Assembly: GCF_001442755.1 (NCBI RefSeq)
Contig: NZ_CP006370.1
Span: forward strand, 124,001 to 188,000
DNA: 64,000 bases
From: Aureimonas sp. AU20
Lineage (GTDB): Bacteria; Pseudomonadota; Alphaproteobacteria; Rhizobiales; Rhizobiaceae
Reading direction: 5' to 3'
The position numbers were made by a program, and so were the translations under genes. Below, piece after piece: positions 43,569 through 51,350 of the stretch. The notes below the pieces were generated by a model. That model saw only the letters and a program-made list of their open reading frames with translations, was not told the DNA's origin and did not search any database. Every line of letters starts with the position of its first letter. Position 1 is the first letter of the stretch.

Positions 43569-44416
43569 GCGTTCTGCTCCACCAGTCCGGCGTCAGCGAG
43601 TTGCGCGCGCAGGAAACGCGCCACAGCGGGCGCCTCCGCCGCCTCCAGCCCATGCGTCACCAGAGCGCCGCGAAAACCGATCGCGCCGAGGCAGCGGAGA
43701 TAATGCGGGTAGTCGAGCACGCCCTTTCCGGCCGCGACGAAGGCGCCGTCCGGCGCGCGGTCCTTGGCGTGGCCCATCGCGATCCGGTCGCCCAGGAGAT
43801 CGACGGCTTCGGACACGAGGCGGCGCTGCCCCTCCCCGCTCGCGATCTCGAAGAGATTGGCGGGATCGAGAACGATGCGAAGGCGCGGGCTGCCCAGCTC
43901 GTCGATCAGCCGGCGCGCCTTGGCCGCGCCGTCCACGACATTGGCGAGTTCGGGCTCGATGCCCAGGTCGATCTCGTGACGCTCCGCGATGGCGAGCGCC
44001 GTTTCCATGGAGCGCAGAAGATCGCGCCAGGCCTCGGGCGAGCCGTTGTCGGCGTGGCCGCGCCACTGGTCGTCGGGGTCGCGCGTGCCCGTGCAGAGCG
44101 TGACGAGCCGCGTGCCGAGGGCGGGCGCGGCGGCGGCCAGCGCCTCCAGGCGACGATGCCCTTCCTCGCGCCGGGCGGGGTCGGGATGGATCATGTTGTA
44201 GGTGCCCGACAGCGCCACGAGCCCGACGCCTGAGGCCCGCGCGGCCCTCGCCACCCGCTCCGCCTCAGCCGGGGAAACGGCGTCCGGCATGGCGGGCAGG
44301 CCGGAACAGGCCATGTTGTATTGCGCGGCCGAGAAGCCGGCTTCCCGCACGCTGGCCAGAACCGCGTGCGGATCGGTGCCGGAAAAGGTCTTGGCGAAGA
44401 TGCCGAGGCGCATCAC
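43565..44416 (-). CDS. Sugar phosphate isomerase/epimerase (xylose-isomerase-like TIM barrel)
   Basis: 283 residues of the AP_endonuc_2/xylose isomerase-like family. Candidate metal ligands: Glu in DLGIEPELAN, Asp in IVLDPANLF and His in RIAMGHAKD, plus Asp/Glu near the C-terminus. Interconverts or epimerises keto-sugars or their derivatives. It starts ATGATG at 44416, overlapping the upstream oxidoreductase stop. Confidence 0.85.
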   Translation of the reverse strand: MMRLGIFAKTFSGTDPHAVLASVREAGFSAAQYNMACSGLPAMPDAVSPAEAERVARAARASGVGLVALSGTYNMIHPDPARREEGHRRLEALAAAAPALGTRLVTLCTGTRDPDDQWRGHADNGSPEAWRDLLRSMETALAIAERHEIDLGIEPELANVVDGAAKARRLIDELGSPRLRIVLDPANLFEIASGEGQRRLVSEAVDLLGDRIAMGHAKDRAPDGAFVAAGKGVLDYPHYLRCLGAIGFRGALVTHGLEAAEAPAVARFLRAQLADAGLVEQNA

Positions 44417-45492
44417 ACGCCTCCCGACACGTCGGCCAGCGCCACGCGCCGCCCGCCGCTCTCGACCGACCGGGCGATCGCCACCATGCCGCGCACCGAG
44501 GCCAGCCCGTCCGCCACGCTGGCGCCGGTCATCTCGGCGCCGTCCAGAACGGTGCGCGCGAATCCTTCCAACTGACGGCGATAGAAATGCCCGTCGGCGC
44601 CAAGCACCCGGTGCGTCGCGCCGTCCGCCTCGCGAAAGATGTCGACCTCGCTCGACTTGTAGTACCAGGGGTTGAAGGTCTTGCCGACGACGCTGCCGTT
44701 CCGGCCGTAGATCTGGAAGCCCTCGTGCCAGTCCATCCGCACCGCGACGGTGAGATCGAGATGGCCGAGCGTGCCGCTAGCGAACTCCACGTCCACGAAC
44801 CAGCACCACATCCCGCCGCGCTCCGACAGGCGCGCCTCGACGGCCACGATGTCGCCGGCGAAATAGCGCGCGGTGTCGATGAGATGGCAGCCATGCGCGA
44901 GCATGTAGTAGCGCCGCAGATCGGCCTTGGGGTTCTCGGCCGGCTTTCGCGCCCGCGCGCTGGTGACCACCAGCGGCTGCACGGCGTCGGTCATGGGATA
45001 GCGATGGGTCGAGTCGCAATACCAGGCCTTGAGCGCGACGAGCTCGCCCATCTCCTCGGTGATGAAGCGCTTGGCCGCCTGAAGCCCGGCGTCGTAGCGC
45101 TTCATGTGGCCGACCTGAAACACGCGGCCGGACGCGGCGACAGCGGCCTGCAGATGCTCGGCCTCCTCCACCGTCAGACCCACGGGCTTCTCGCACAGGA
45201 CATGCTTGCCCGCTTCCAGCGCGCGGATCGAAGCCGGCACGTGAAAGGCGTCGGCGGTGGCGATGATGACGGCCTCCACCTCCGGGTCGGCCAGCATGCC
45301 GTCGTAGTCGGCGAAGGACTTGGCCGCGTCGTGCGTCACCACCATGCGCTCGCGCAGGTCGTCCGCCACGTCGCAGATGGCGAAGAGATCGGCGTTCGCG
45401 GCCTTGGTGCAGCTTTCGAAATGGGCGGCCTGCGCGATCTGGCCGGCGCCGAGAACGCCGACGCGAAGACGCCTGTCTTCCTTCTGGGGCAT
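44413..45492 (-). CDS. Gfo/Idh/MocA-family oxidoreductase
   Basis: 359 residues. Rossmann motif GVLGAGQIAQ near residue 12, the family's catalytic-lysine motif CEKPVG near 97, and the conserved His in HGCHLIDTARY. NAD(P)-dependent oxidation of a sugar or inositol hydroxyl. First gene of the cassette 45492-41082, in which every junction overlaps; divergent from the ROK regulator at 45714. Confidence 0.92.
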   Translation of the reverse strand: MPQKEDRRLRVGVLGAGQIAQAAHFESCTKAANADLFAICDVADDLRERMVVTHDAAKSFADYDGMLADPEVEAVIIATADAFHVPASIRALEAGKHVLCEKPVGLTVEEAEHLQAAVAASGRVFQVGHMKRYDAGLQAAKRFITEEMGELVALKAWYCDSTHRYPMTDAVQPLVVTSARARKPAENPKADLRRYYMLAHGCHLIDTARYFAGDIVAVEARLSERGGMWCWFVDVEFASGTLGHLDLTVAVRMDWHEGFQIYGRNGSVVGKTFNPWYYKSSEVDIFREADGATHRVLGADGHFYRRQLEGFARTVLDGAEMTGASVADGLASVRGMVAIARSVESGGRRVALADVSGGV

Positions 45493-45626
45493 GGAATGGG
45501 TCCTGACGGGAAAGCGAAACGGAAAACGAAGACAAGCGCCGCGTCGGCCCGGCGCAAGCCGGCGGCTGAGCCGTGCGCGGCCGAACGAGACGGCCCCTCC
45601 CCGGCCTTGTCCCTTCGACGCGCGAC

Positions 45627-45647
45627 TTTGTTTGGATTGAAAACAAA
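45627..45647. promoter_or_regulatory. Putative ROK-regulator operator
   Basis: Perfect inverted repeat TTTGTTT (45627-45633) / AAACAAA (45641-45647) with a 7-bp spacer, an A+T-rich island in the 221-bp region between the oxidoreductase cassette and the ROK regulator. NagC/Mlc-type ROK repressors bind A+T-rich inverted repeats of similar layout. Function inferred. Confidence 0.55.
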
Positions 45648-45713
45648 CAGCGAAGCGGGTTAGCTGTCAAGCCGTCTCAAGGGTGCTCGGTGCGCCTTCC
45701 GGAAACTTTGCCC

Positions 45714-46907
45714 ATGTCGATGCCCAAGGCCGTTCGGCACATCAACGAGAAGCGCGCGCTGGCCGCGCTGGCGCGTGAAGGCGCCCTCAGCCGGGCCGAT
45801 CTCGCGCGCCAGCTCGGCCTCACCCGATCCACCGCGAGCAGCATCGCGGCGGGCCTAATCGAGGCGGGAATGCTGCGAGAGGCGGCCTCCCCGGACGGAG
45901 GGGAGGCGGCGCGCATCGGACGCCCTGGCACCCGCCTCGCTCTGAACGGCGGCTACGGGACCTTCGTCGGCGTCGATCTCGGCATCGGCCATCTGCATCT
46001 GGTGGCGATGGACTTCGCGGGCGCCTCGCTCGCCCGGCACAGCGAGCCGCTCGACCCCGGAGCCTTGGGGCCGGAGGGCACGATGGACCGGCTTCTCTCG
46101 CGGCTCGGCGCGTTCCGCCGCCGGCTCGACCCCGGCGCGCCACTGCGCGGCATCGGGCTTGCCGTGCCGGGCATCGCGACCCCGGAGGGGAGCGTGCTGC
46201 GCCTGCCCATCCTTGGCTGGACGGATTGGCCGGCGGGGGCGCAGCTGCGCCGTGCTTTCCCCGATGTCGGCGAGATCGCGGTGGAAAACGACGCCAAAGC
46301 CTTCGCCTTCGCGGAAGCCGCATTGGGGGGCGCGGCCTTGAGGGGGCGCACGGTCCATCTCCTGCTCGATGCGGGCGTCGGCGGGGCCATCCTTCAGGAT
46401 GGAGCCTTGCAGCGCGGCGCGCGGGGCTATGCCGGCGAAATCGGCCATATGCCGGTCGGCGAGCGCGGCTTTCTGGAAGGGGCCGCCCTGCCGGGCTCGC
46501 TGGAATCCTTCGTCGGCCGCGAGGCGATCCTCCAGCGCTATCGCCTGGAAGGGGGCGAACCGACATGGCCGGCGCTTCTGGCGGCCCTGGAGGCCGACGA
46601 GCCGGCGGCGCGGCGCACCCTTTCCGCCTGGAGCCATTATCTCGGCCGGGGGCTCGCCTCGATCACGGCACTGCTCGATCCCGACGAGATCGTTCTCGCC
46701 GGCCCGGTCTGCGCCCTGTTCCAGCGCGGGGAAATAGAAGTGCGCGAGGCGTTGGCCAAACATCTCCTGCCCGGCCAGCCCCTGCCCCGGCTTTCAGCCT
46801 CGCGCCTTGGGCCGGACGGCGCGGCGCTCGGCGGCGCCCGACTGCTGCAGCGCCGCCTCCTCTCGGTGGACGAGGATTTCGTTCTCGGTCGCTTAGAGAC
46901 TGTTTGA
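45714..46907 (+). CDS. ROK-family transcriptional regulator (NagC/XylR-like); 3' end formed by an inserted element
   Basis: 397 residues. N-terminal winged HTH (residues 10-65: ALAALAREGALSRADLARQL, LTRSTASSIAAGLIEAG) followed by a ROK fold. The sugar motif GEIGHM is present, but the zinc cysteines (CxCGxxGC) are absent; the region reads ERGFLEGAALPGSLESF. The last codons (Glu-Thr-Val-stop) are encoded by the left terminal repeat of a MITE-like element inserted at 46895/46896, so the original C-terminus was slightly different. ATG at 45714; 45720 is an alternative. Probably represses the divergent cassette. Confidence 0.88.
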   Translation: MSMPKAVRHINEKRALAALAREGALSRADLARQLGLTRSTASSIAAGLIEAGMLREAASPDGGEAARIGRPGTRLALNGGYGTFVGVDLGIGHLHLVAMDFAGASLARHSEPLDPGALGPEGTMDRLLSRLGAFRRRLDPGAPLRGIGLAVPGIATPEGSVLRLPILGWTDWPAGAQLRRAFPDVGEIAVENDAKAFAFAEAALGGAALRGRTVHLLLDAGVGGAILQDGALQRGARGYAGEIGHMPVGERGFLEGAALPGSLESFVGREAILQRYRLEGGEPTWPALLAALEADEPAARRTLSAWSHYLGRGLASITALLDPDEIVLAGPVCALFQRGEIEVREALAKHLLPGQPLPRLSASRLGPDGAALGGARLLQRRLLSVDEDFVLGRLETV

Positions 46908-47131
46908 CAACTCGGCGGCGGAGGGCCGCCGAGTGATTTTTCGTCGGTCGCGAGGCGCCAACCGCAGTCGATACGAGGGCGCATCGGCGAGGATTGGCAA
47001 ATGTCCGTGCGGACGGGCGAAACATCGGCCGCGCTTGCGCAGCACTGCTGCGCTTGCGCGGCGTGTCTCGCCCTGGGGCGGCGGCGGAAAAGCACCGGCG
47101 GGCCGACCCGACAAGGTTGTCGAACCGTCTC
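46896..47131. mobile_element. 236-bp MITE-like non-autonomous element (IS5-family-like ends)
   Basis: Left terminal repeat GAGACTGTTTGACAAC (46896-46911); right end GTTGTCGAACCGTCTC (47116-47131) is its reverse complement at 14 of 16 positions. The element is flanked by direct TTA duplications (46893-46895 and 47132-47134), as expected for IS5-group (TNA) insertion. It encodes no transposase. It fuses in frame to the ROK regulator, providing its stop codon, and carries a terminator hairpin. Family assignment is from end sequence and TSD only. Confidence 0.75.
46911..46941 (+). terminator. Rho-independent terminator inside the MITE
   Basis: CTCGGCGGC (46911-46919) pairs perfectly with GCCGCCGAG (46925-46933), 5-base loop, followed by TGATTTTTC. 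It begins four bases after the ROK regulator's stop codon and so would terminate that transcript. Confidence 0.75.
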
Positions 47132-47142
47132 TTAGGCCCTGA

Positions 47143-48090
47143 TCAAAGCGCCTCGGCCTCAATCCGATAGTGGGTTTCCCAAGGCTCTCCGGCGCGAAAA
47201 GCCTGCGCCGTTCCCTCGCGAAACGCCGCATGACGGATCAGATCGCCCCGGTCGAAGGCCGAGGCGATGGGCTCGACGCCGAGACCCCGGAACCGGCCGT
47301 TCCAGGGCGCGGCGTCGCGGCCGCCCTGGCTCACCCAAAGGAGGCAGTGGGGAAAGGCCGCCGGGTCCCAGGTGAAGCGAACGCGCGTTGCCGCCGCCGT
47401 GTCCTCGAGGCTCATCGCGCCCTCGCAGCGCCAAAGCTGGACCAGCTCTTCGCCAAGGCCCGGCGCCGGCAGGGCGGCGAGCGAGGCACGGTCTCCCTCC
47501 ACAGTATCGATCGCATCGAGCCGGTCGAACAGGGCGTTCGGGCGAAGGCGCGAGACATCGCGCTGGAAGGTCTCGGGGAAAACCTGCCCTTTGGCGAAGG
47601 GCGCGGGCTCGACCCGCAGACCCGCCGTCTCGGCCGGCAGGCGGAAGATCGGATGAAGGCCGATCGGCAGCGTGCAGTCGACGCGCGTCACGACCCGAAG
47701 GGTGAACTCGACCGCCGCCTCTCCCTCCACGGCCCGGATTTCGCGCTCCAGCCGCTCTACCGCATGGCCGGCGGGAAAGTCGCAGGCGAGCCGCAAGTGT
47801 CGCTCGCCCCGCTCCACCAGTTGCCAGTCGGCGTTGGAGCCGTGGCCGTGATGGGCCGGGTCCGCCTCGCCCGTGCCGAAGGGCACGCAGGGCCACTCCC
47901 CGCCGAGGGTGCGCAAATGGGCGGGAAAGCGCGTGTCGCCGAGGACGTCGGGCTCACCGTGCCAGGGCGCCTCCGCAAAGGGCTCGACCACGCGCCCGTC
48001 CGCCAGCCTCAGCTGGAGATGATGCGCCATGCCGCCGGTCGGGATGGCCAGGACGCGGCCCCGGTCCCATTCGATCGTCCAACCGTCCAT
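47143..48090 (-). CDS. Aldose 1-epimerase (galactose mutarotase-like) protein
   Basis: 315 residues of the beta-sandwich galactose-mutarotase-like fold. Candidate active-site residues are His in IGLHPIFRLP and acidic residues near the C-terminus (WNGRFRGLGVEPIASAFDRG). Interconverts sugar anomers, feeding the kinases nearby. ATG at 48090 follows GAAGAGGCAG; a TTG at 48108 is less likely. It lies past the terminator of the ABC operon, so it has a separate promoter. Confidence 0.8.
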   Translation of the reverse strand: MDGWTIEWDRGRVLAIPTGGMAHHLQLRLADGRVVEPFAEAPWHGEPDVLGDTRFPAHLRTLGGEWPCVPFGTGEADPAHHGHGSNADWQLVERGERHLRLACDFPAGHAVERLEREIRAVEGEAAVEFTLRVVTRVDCTLPIGLHPIFRLPAETAGLRVEPAPFAKGQVFPETFQRDVSRLRPNALFDRLDAIDTVEGDRASLAALPAPGLGEELVQLWRCEGAMSLEDTAAATRVRFTWDPAAFPHCLLWVSQGGRDAAPWNGRFRGLGVEPIASAFDRGDLIRHAAFREGTAQAFRAGEPWETHYRIEAEAL

Positions 48091-48144
48091 CTGCCTCTTC
48101 CCCGCCAATTCCGGCGCGCTCTCCTTGGCGCGGCCTCGTCTCTA

Positions 48145-48174
48145 AGCAAAACGGCGCCCTTGAACAGGCGCCGT
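48145..48174 (-). terminator. Rho-independent terminator of the FrcABC-like operon
   Basis: Stem ACGGCGCC (48151-48158) / GGCGCCGT (48167-48174), loop 8, followed on the minus strand by TTTTGC. It lies 26 bp after the ATPase stop (48201). Confidence 0.8.
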
Positions 48175-48200
48175 CTGCCGATCTGAAGAGTCTAGGAGGA

Positions 48201-48950
48201 TCAGCCGCCGACCATCAGCTTCACCACCTCGTCATGGGTGGTGTCGGCGATGCGGCGCTCGCCAGCCAGCACCCCGCGCCGGAGCACGACGATACGGTCC
48301 GACACGGCGAAAATGTCCTGCAGATTGTGCGAGATGAAGATCACCCCGCGCCCCTGCGCCTTGAGCTGGTGGATCAGCGAGATGACCTTGCGCTGCTCGG
48401 GCACGCCGAGCGCGGCGGTCGGCTCGTCCATGATGAGGAGCCGAGCGTTCCAGTAGACCGCGCGGCCGATCGCGACCGCCTGCCGCTGGCCGCCCGAGAA
48501 GTTCGAGACCGGGGCCTCCATGCGCGAGACGTGGAAGTCCAGAAGCGCCATCGTGTCGCGCGCCGCGTCCGACATCTTCTTGCGGTCCAGCACCGGCAGG
48601 AAGCCGAACTTGCGCTTCATCGGCTCGCGCCCGAGGAAGATGTTGCCGCCGATCGACAGATTGTCGGCCAGAGCCAGGTCCTGGTAGATCGTTTCGATGC
48701 CGCTGTCGCGCGCCTCCTGCGGGGTCGAGAAGTGGACCGGCTTACCCTCCAGCCGGATCTCGCCCGCCGTCGGCTTGAAGACGCCCGAGATCGCCTTGAT
48801 CAGCGTCGTCTTGCCGGCTCCGTTGTCGCCGGCGAGAGCCACGACCTCGCCGGGGGCGATGGTCATGGAGAAGTCGTTCAAGGCCCGCACCGCGCCGAAA
48901 TGCTTCGACAGATTCTTGATTTCGAGAATGGGCTCGGCGGCTCTACTCAT
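48201..48950 (-). CDS. Sugar ABC transporter ATPase (single-domain, FrcA-like)
   Basis: 249 residues, one nucleotide-binding domain. Walker A GDNGAGKTT near residue 41, signature FSGGQRQAVAIGRA, Walker B LLIMDEPTAALG, H-loop ISHNLQD. Single-domain ATPases serve the fructose/FrcABC-type branch of CUT2 importers. The ATG at 48950 overlaps the permease stop (48943) by 8 bp. Last gene of the operon. Confidence 0.93.
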   Translation of the reverse strand: MSRAAEPILEIKNLSKHFGAVRALNDFSMTIAPGEVVALAGDNGAGKTTLIKAISGVFKPTAGEIRLEGKPVHFSTPQEARDSGIETIYQDLALADNLSIGGNIFLGREPMKRKFGFLPVLDRKKMSDAARDTMALLDFHVSRMEAPVSNFSGGQRQAVAIGRAVYWNARLLIMDEPTAALGVPEQRKVISLIHQLKAQGRGVIFISHNLQDIFAVSDRIVVLRRGVLAGERRIADTTHDEVVKLMVGG

Positions 48951-50043
48951 CGATGCGTCCTCCGCTGAACCGGCGCTGCGCCTGGTCGATCAGAACCGAG
49001 ATGATGATGACGATGCCCACGCTGATGAACTGCCAGAAGGGTTCGACATTCACGAAGACGAGGCCGTACTGGATCACGGCGATCACGAAGGCGCCGGCGA
49101 CCGTTCCAAGGATCGTGCCCGATCCGCCGAAGAGGCTGGCGCCGCCGATCACGACCGCGGCCACGCAGTCGAGCAACAGCGGCTCGCCGGCCTGCGCCGC
49201 GCCGGCGTTGAAGCGCGCGGAGTAGACGACGCCCGCCAGCCCCGCGCAGAAGGCCGAGAGCATATAAAGGCGCAGAAGATGCGACTTCACGTCGATGCCG
49301 GAGCGGCGGGCCGCCTGAACATTGGCGCCGATGGCGTAATTGTGCTGGCCGAAGCGCGTCTGGCTGAGAATATAGTGCATCACCAGAACGAAGGCGGCGG
49401 TGATCAGGATGATGTAGGGCACGCCCAAGATGCGCCCGTTGCCGATCGTGGCGAAGAAGGAATTGCTGATCGGAACCGTGGTGCCGCCGGCCAGAAGGAA
49501 GGCGACGCCGCGCGCCACGCCGAACATGCCGAGCGTGCCGATGAACGGGGGAACCCGCAGGCGCGAGACCAGAAGCCCGTTGATGAAGCCGGGAATGCCG
49601 GCGACGAGCACGGCCACCAGCGTTCCCACGAGAACGCCCATCGGCAGGCCGAGGCCGGGCGTGGCATAGTTGATGACATGCGCCGCCACCACGGCGGCGA
49701 GGCCCATGATGAAGCCGAGCGAAAGGTCGATGCCGCCCGAGATGATGACGAAGGTCTGGCCCGTGGCCAGGATCAGCGGCGCGACGGCGAAGATCGCGAT
49801 CGACTGGATGTTGAAGGAATTGAAGATGAAGGTGCCGCCGAACTCGGCCCGCGCCCAGGCTTCGAAGCCGAGCGCCAGCGCCAGAAGAAAGAGCCAGGCG
49901 CGAAGGTCGGCGATGCGCTGAAGAAGCGTCTTGGCCTTATCGGCGTGGTCGGCCTCCGGCTTCACATGGGGGGCGGAGGCAAGGCCCGGCGCCGGAGTGG
50001 GAGACGGGCCGGGAAGCGGCGCGTCCGTCGCGGATGCTGTCAT
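48943..50043 (-). CDS. Sugar ABC transporter permease (FrcC-like)
   Basis: 366 residues. A proline/alanine-rich cytoplasmic N-terminus (about 40 residues) is followed by eight to ten transmembrane helices. ISGGIDLSLGFIMG near residue 105 and the ATPase loop FGQHNYAIGANVQAARRSGI are typical. A single permease, so probably homodimeric. Preceded by a strong hairpin after the binding-protein gene. Confidence 0.92.
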   Translation of the reverse strand: MTASATDAPLPGPSPTPAPGLASAPHVKPEADHADKAKTLLQRIADLRAWLFLLALALGFEAWARAEFGGTFIFNSFNIQSIAIFAVAPLILATGQTFVIISGGIDLSLGFIMGLAAVVAAHVINYATPGLGLPMGVLVGTLVAVLVAGIPGFINGLLVSRLRVPPFIGTLGMFGVARGVAFLLAGGTTVPISNSFFATIGNGRILGVPYIILITAAFVLVMHYILSQTRFGQHNYAIGANVQAARRSGIDVKSHLLRLYMLSAFCAGLAGVVYSARFNAGAAQAGEPLLLDCVAAVVIGGASLFGGSGTILGTVAGAFVIAVIQYGLVFVNVEPFWQFISVGIVIIISVLIDQAQRRFSGGRIDE

Positions 50044-50110
50044 GGTGTCACCTTGCCCGGCGGCGGTTCCGCCTCTCGTGGCTGAAAAGGTCGAGATGGG
50101 AAGAGAGAAG

Positions 50111-50147
50111 AGGCCGGCCCCGCCTCTCGCGGGCGCCGGGCCGGCCT
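50111..50147 (-). other. Hairpin between binding-protein and permease genes
   Basis: Perfect 10-bp stem AGGCCGGCCC (50111-50120) / GGGCCGGCCT (50138-50147), eight bases after the binding-protein stop at 50155, with CTTCTCTCTT following on the minus strand. Probably stabilises the binding-protein mRNA and partly terminates. Confidence 0.6.
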
Positions 50148-50154
50148 TGCCCCG

Positions 50155-51150
50155 TTATTCGGAGTAGACGTATTTGGCGACGTTCGGATCAGAGACGTTC
50201 GCCTTGTCGATCACCGTGAAGCCGGTGCCGATCGTGGTAGGAATCGACTGGCCGGTGAGATGGGCATAGGCGGAAACGACGCCGTAATAGCCGATCTCGG
50301 CCGGGTGCTGGGCGATCGCGGCGTCCACGAGGCCGGACTGGATGTTGCCGACGATCGAGCCCGGCGCGTCGAAGGCGACGACCTTGACGTTGCCGGTCTG
50401 GCCGGCCTGCTGCACGCCGTTGCCCGCGCCGATGGCCGAGAAGAGATTGGCGCCGAACACGCCCTTGAGGTCCGAGTTGCGGGCGTAGACCGCCTGCAGC
50501 TGGCTCGCCGCCTTGTTGGCGTCGTTCTCGTTGAACTGCGTGTCGAGAACAGTGATCTTGGGGAAGTTCTCCTTCATCTCCGCCTTGAAGCCGGCTTCGC
50601 GCTGGTCGGTGGTGGAGATGCCGGGCTTGACGTTGGAGACATAGACCTTGCCGCCCGCATCGCCGATCGCCTTGGCAAGCGCGCGTGCCGCCATGCGGCC
50701 GCCGAGCACGTTGTCCGAGGCGATGTAGGAAAGCGGGAAGTCGGCGTCGCCCGAGCCGGTCTGGTACTGGCCGGTGCCGATGAACGTGTCGACGGTGATC
50801 ACCGCGATGCCGGCGTCCTGCGCCTTGCGCAGCGGCTCGACCAGCTGGGTCTTGTCGGTCGGCGCGATCAGGATGGCGTCCGGCTTGCGCGCGATGGTCG
50901 CGTCGAGCACCGGCACCTGGACCACGGGGTTGAACTCCGGCCCGCCCTGGAACACGAGGGTCACGCCCAGCGCGTCGGCGGCGGCCTGCGCGCCCTTGCG
51001 CATCGTGATGTAGAAGGCGTCCGTGGTGAGGCCCGGAATCAGGGCCACGGTGTATTTCTTGTCCTGCGCATGGCCGGGGCCGGCGGACAGGCCGATGGAT
51101 GCGGCCACGGCAAAGCCGGCCGCCGCCTTCAGGATCGAACGACGCTGCAT
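50155..51150 (-). CDS. Periplasmic sugar-binding protein (FrcB-like)
   Basis: 331 residues. The N-terminus MQRRSILKAAAGFAVAASIG and cleavage site GHAQD form a signal peptide; the RR could allow Tat but the consensus is incomplete. The type I PBP fold is clear: YTVALIPGLTTDAFYITMRK, AILIAPTDKTQLVEPLRKAQ, AVITVDTFIGTGQYQT and VVAFDAPGSIV. GGGAGGAAAAAC precedes the ATG. First gene of the importer; a motif shared with the SorC promoter lies 144 bp upstream. Confidence 0.92.
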   Translation of the reverse strand: MQRRSILKAAAGFAVAASIGLSAGPGHAQDKKYTVALIPGLTTDAFYITMRKGAQAAADALGVTLVFQGGPEFNPVVQVPVLDATIARKPDAILIAPTDKTQLVEPLRKAQDAGIAVITVDTFIGTGQYQTGSGDADFPLSYIASDNVLGGRMAARALAKAIGDAGGKVYVSNVKPGISTTDQREAGFKAEMKENFPKITVLDTQFNENDANKAASQLQAVYARNSDLKGVFGANLFSAIGAGNGVQQAGQTGNVKVVAFDAPGSIVGNIQSGLVDAAIAQHPAEIGYYGVVSAYAHLTGQSIPTTIGTGFTVIDKANVSDPNVAKYVYSE

Positions 51151-51293
51151 GTTTTTCCTCCCTGGGATGAGCCAAGGGTTCCCGACATGCGCTCCCACAC
51201 ATGTTCCGATCGGGGTCCGGCCCGGATGTCTCATCCGCTCGCCGGCAGCTCACCTGTGCCTATGATTTCTGCGTGAGCGGCCTTCCGTCAAGT

Positions 51294-51314
51294 GCAAATT
51301 GTTTCTGAAAGCAA
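51294..51314. promoter_or_regulatory. Putative SorC operator, copy 1
   Basis: 21-bp site (minus strand TTGCTTTCAG then AAACAATTTGC) matching at 15 of 21 positions the site at 52321-52341. It contains imperfect dyad symmetry (AAATTG...CAATTT) and lies upstream of the importer operon. Confidence 0.5.
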
Positions 51315-51350
51315 TTTCATGTCACTTTTCCAACGTCGCGGGCGGAATGT

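Noticed and set aside
46893..47231. Possible transposase fragment inside the MITE
   Set aside because: The minus-strand frame has no DDE-type motifs and its composition is that of GC-rich noise; the element is better described as non-autonomous.
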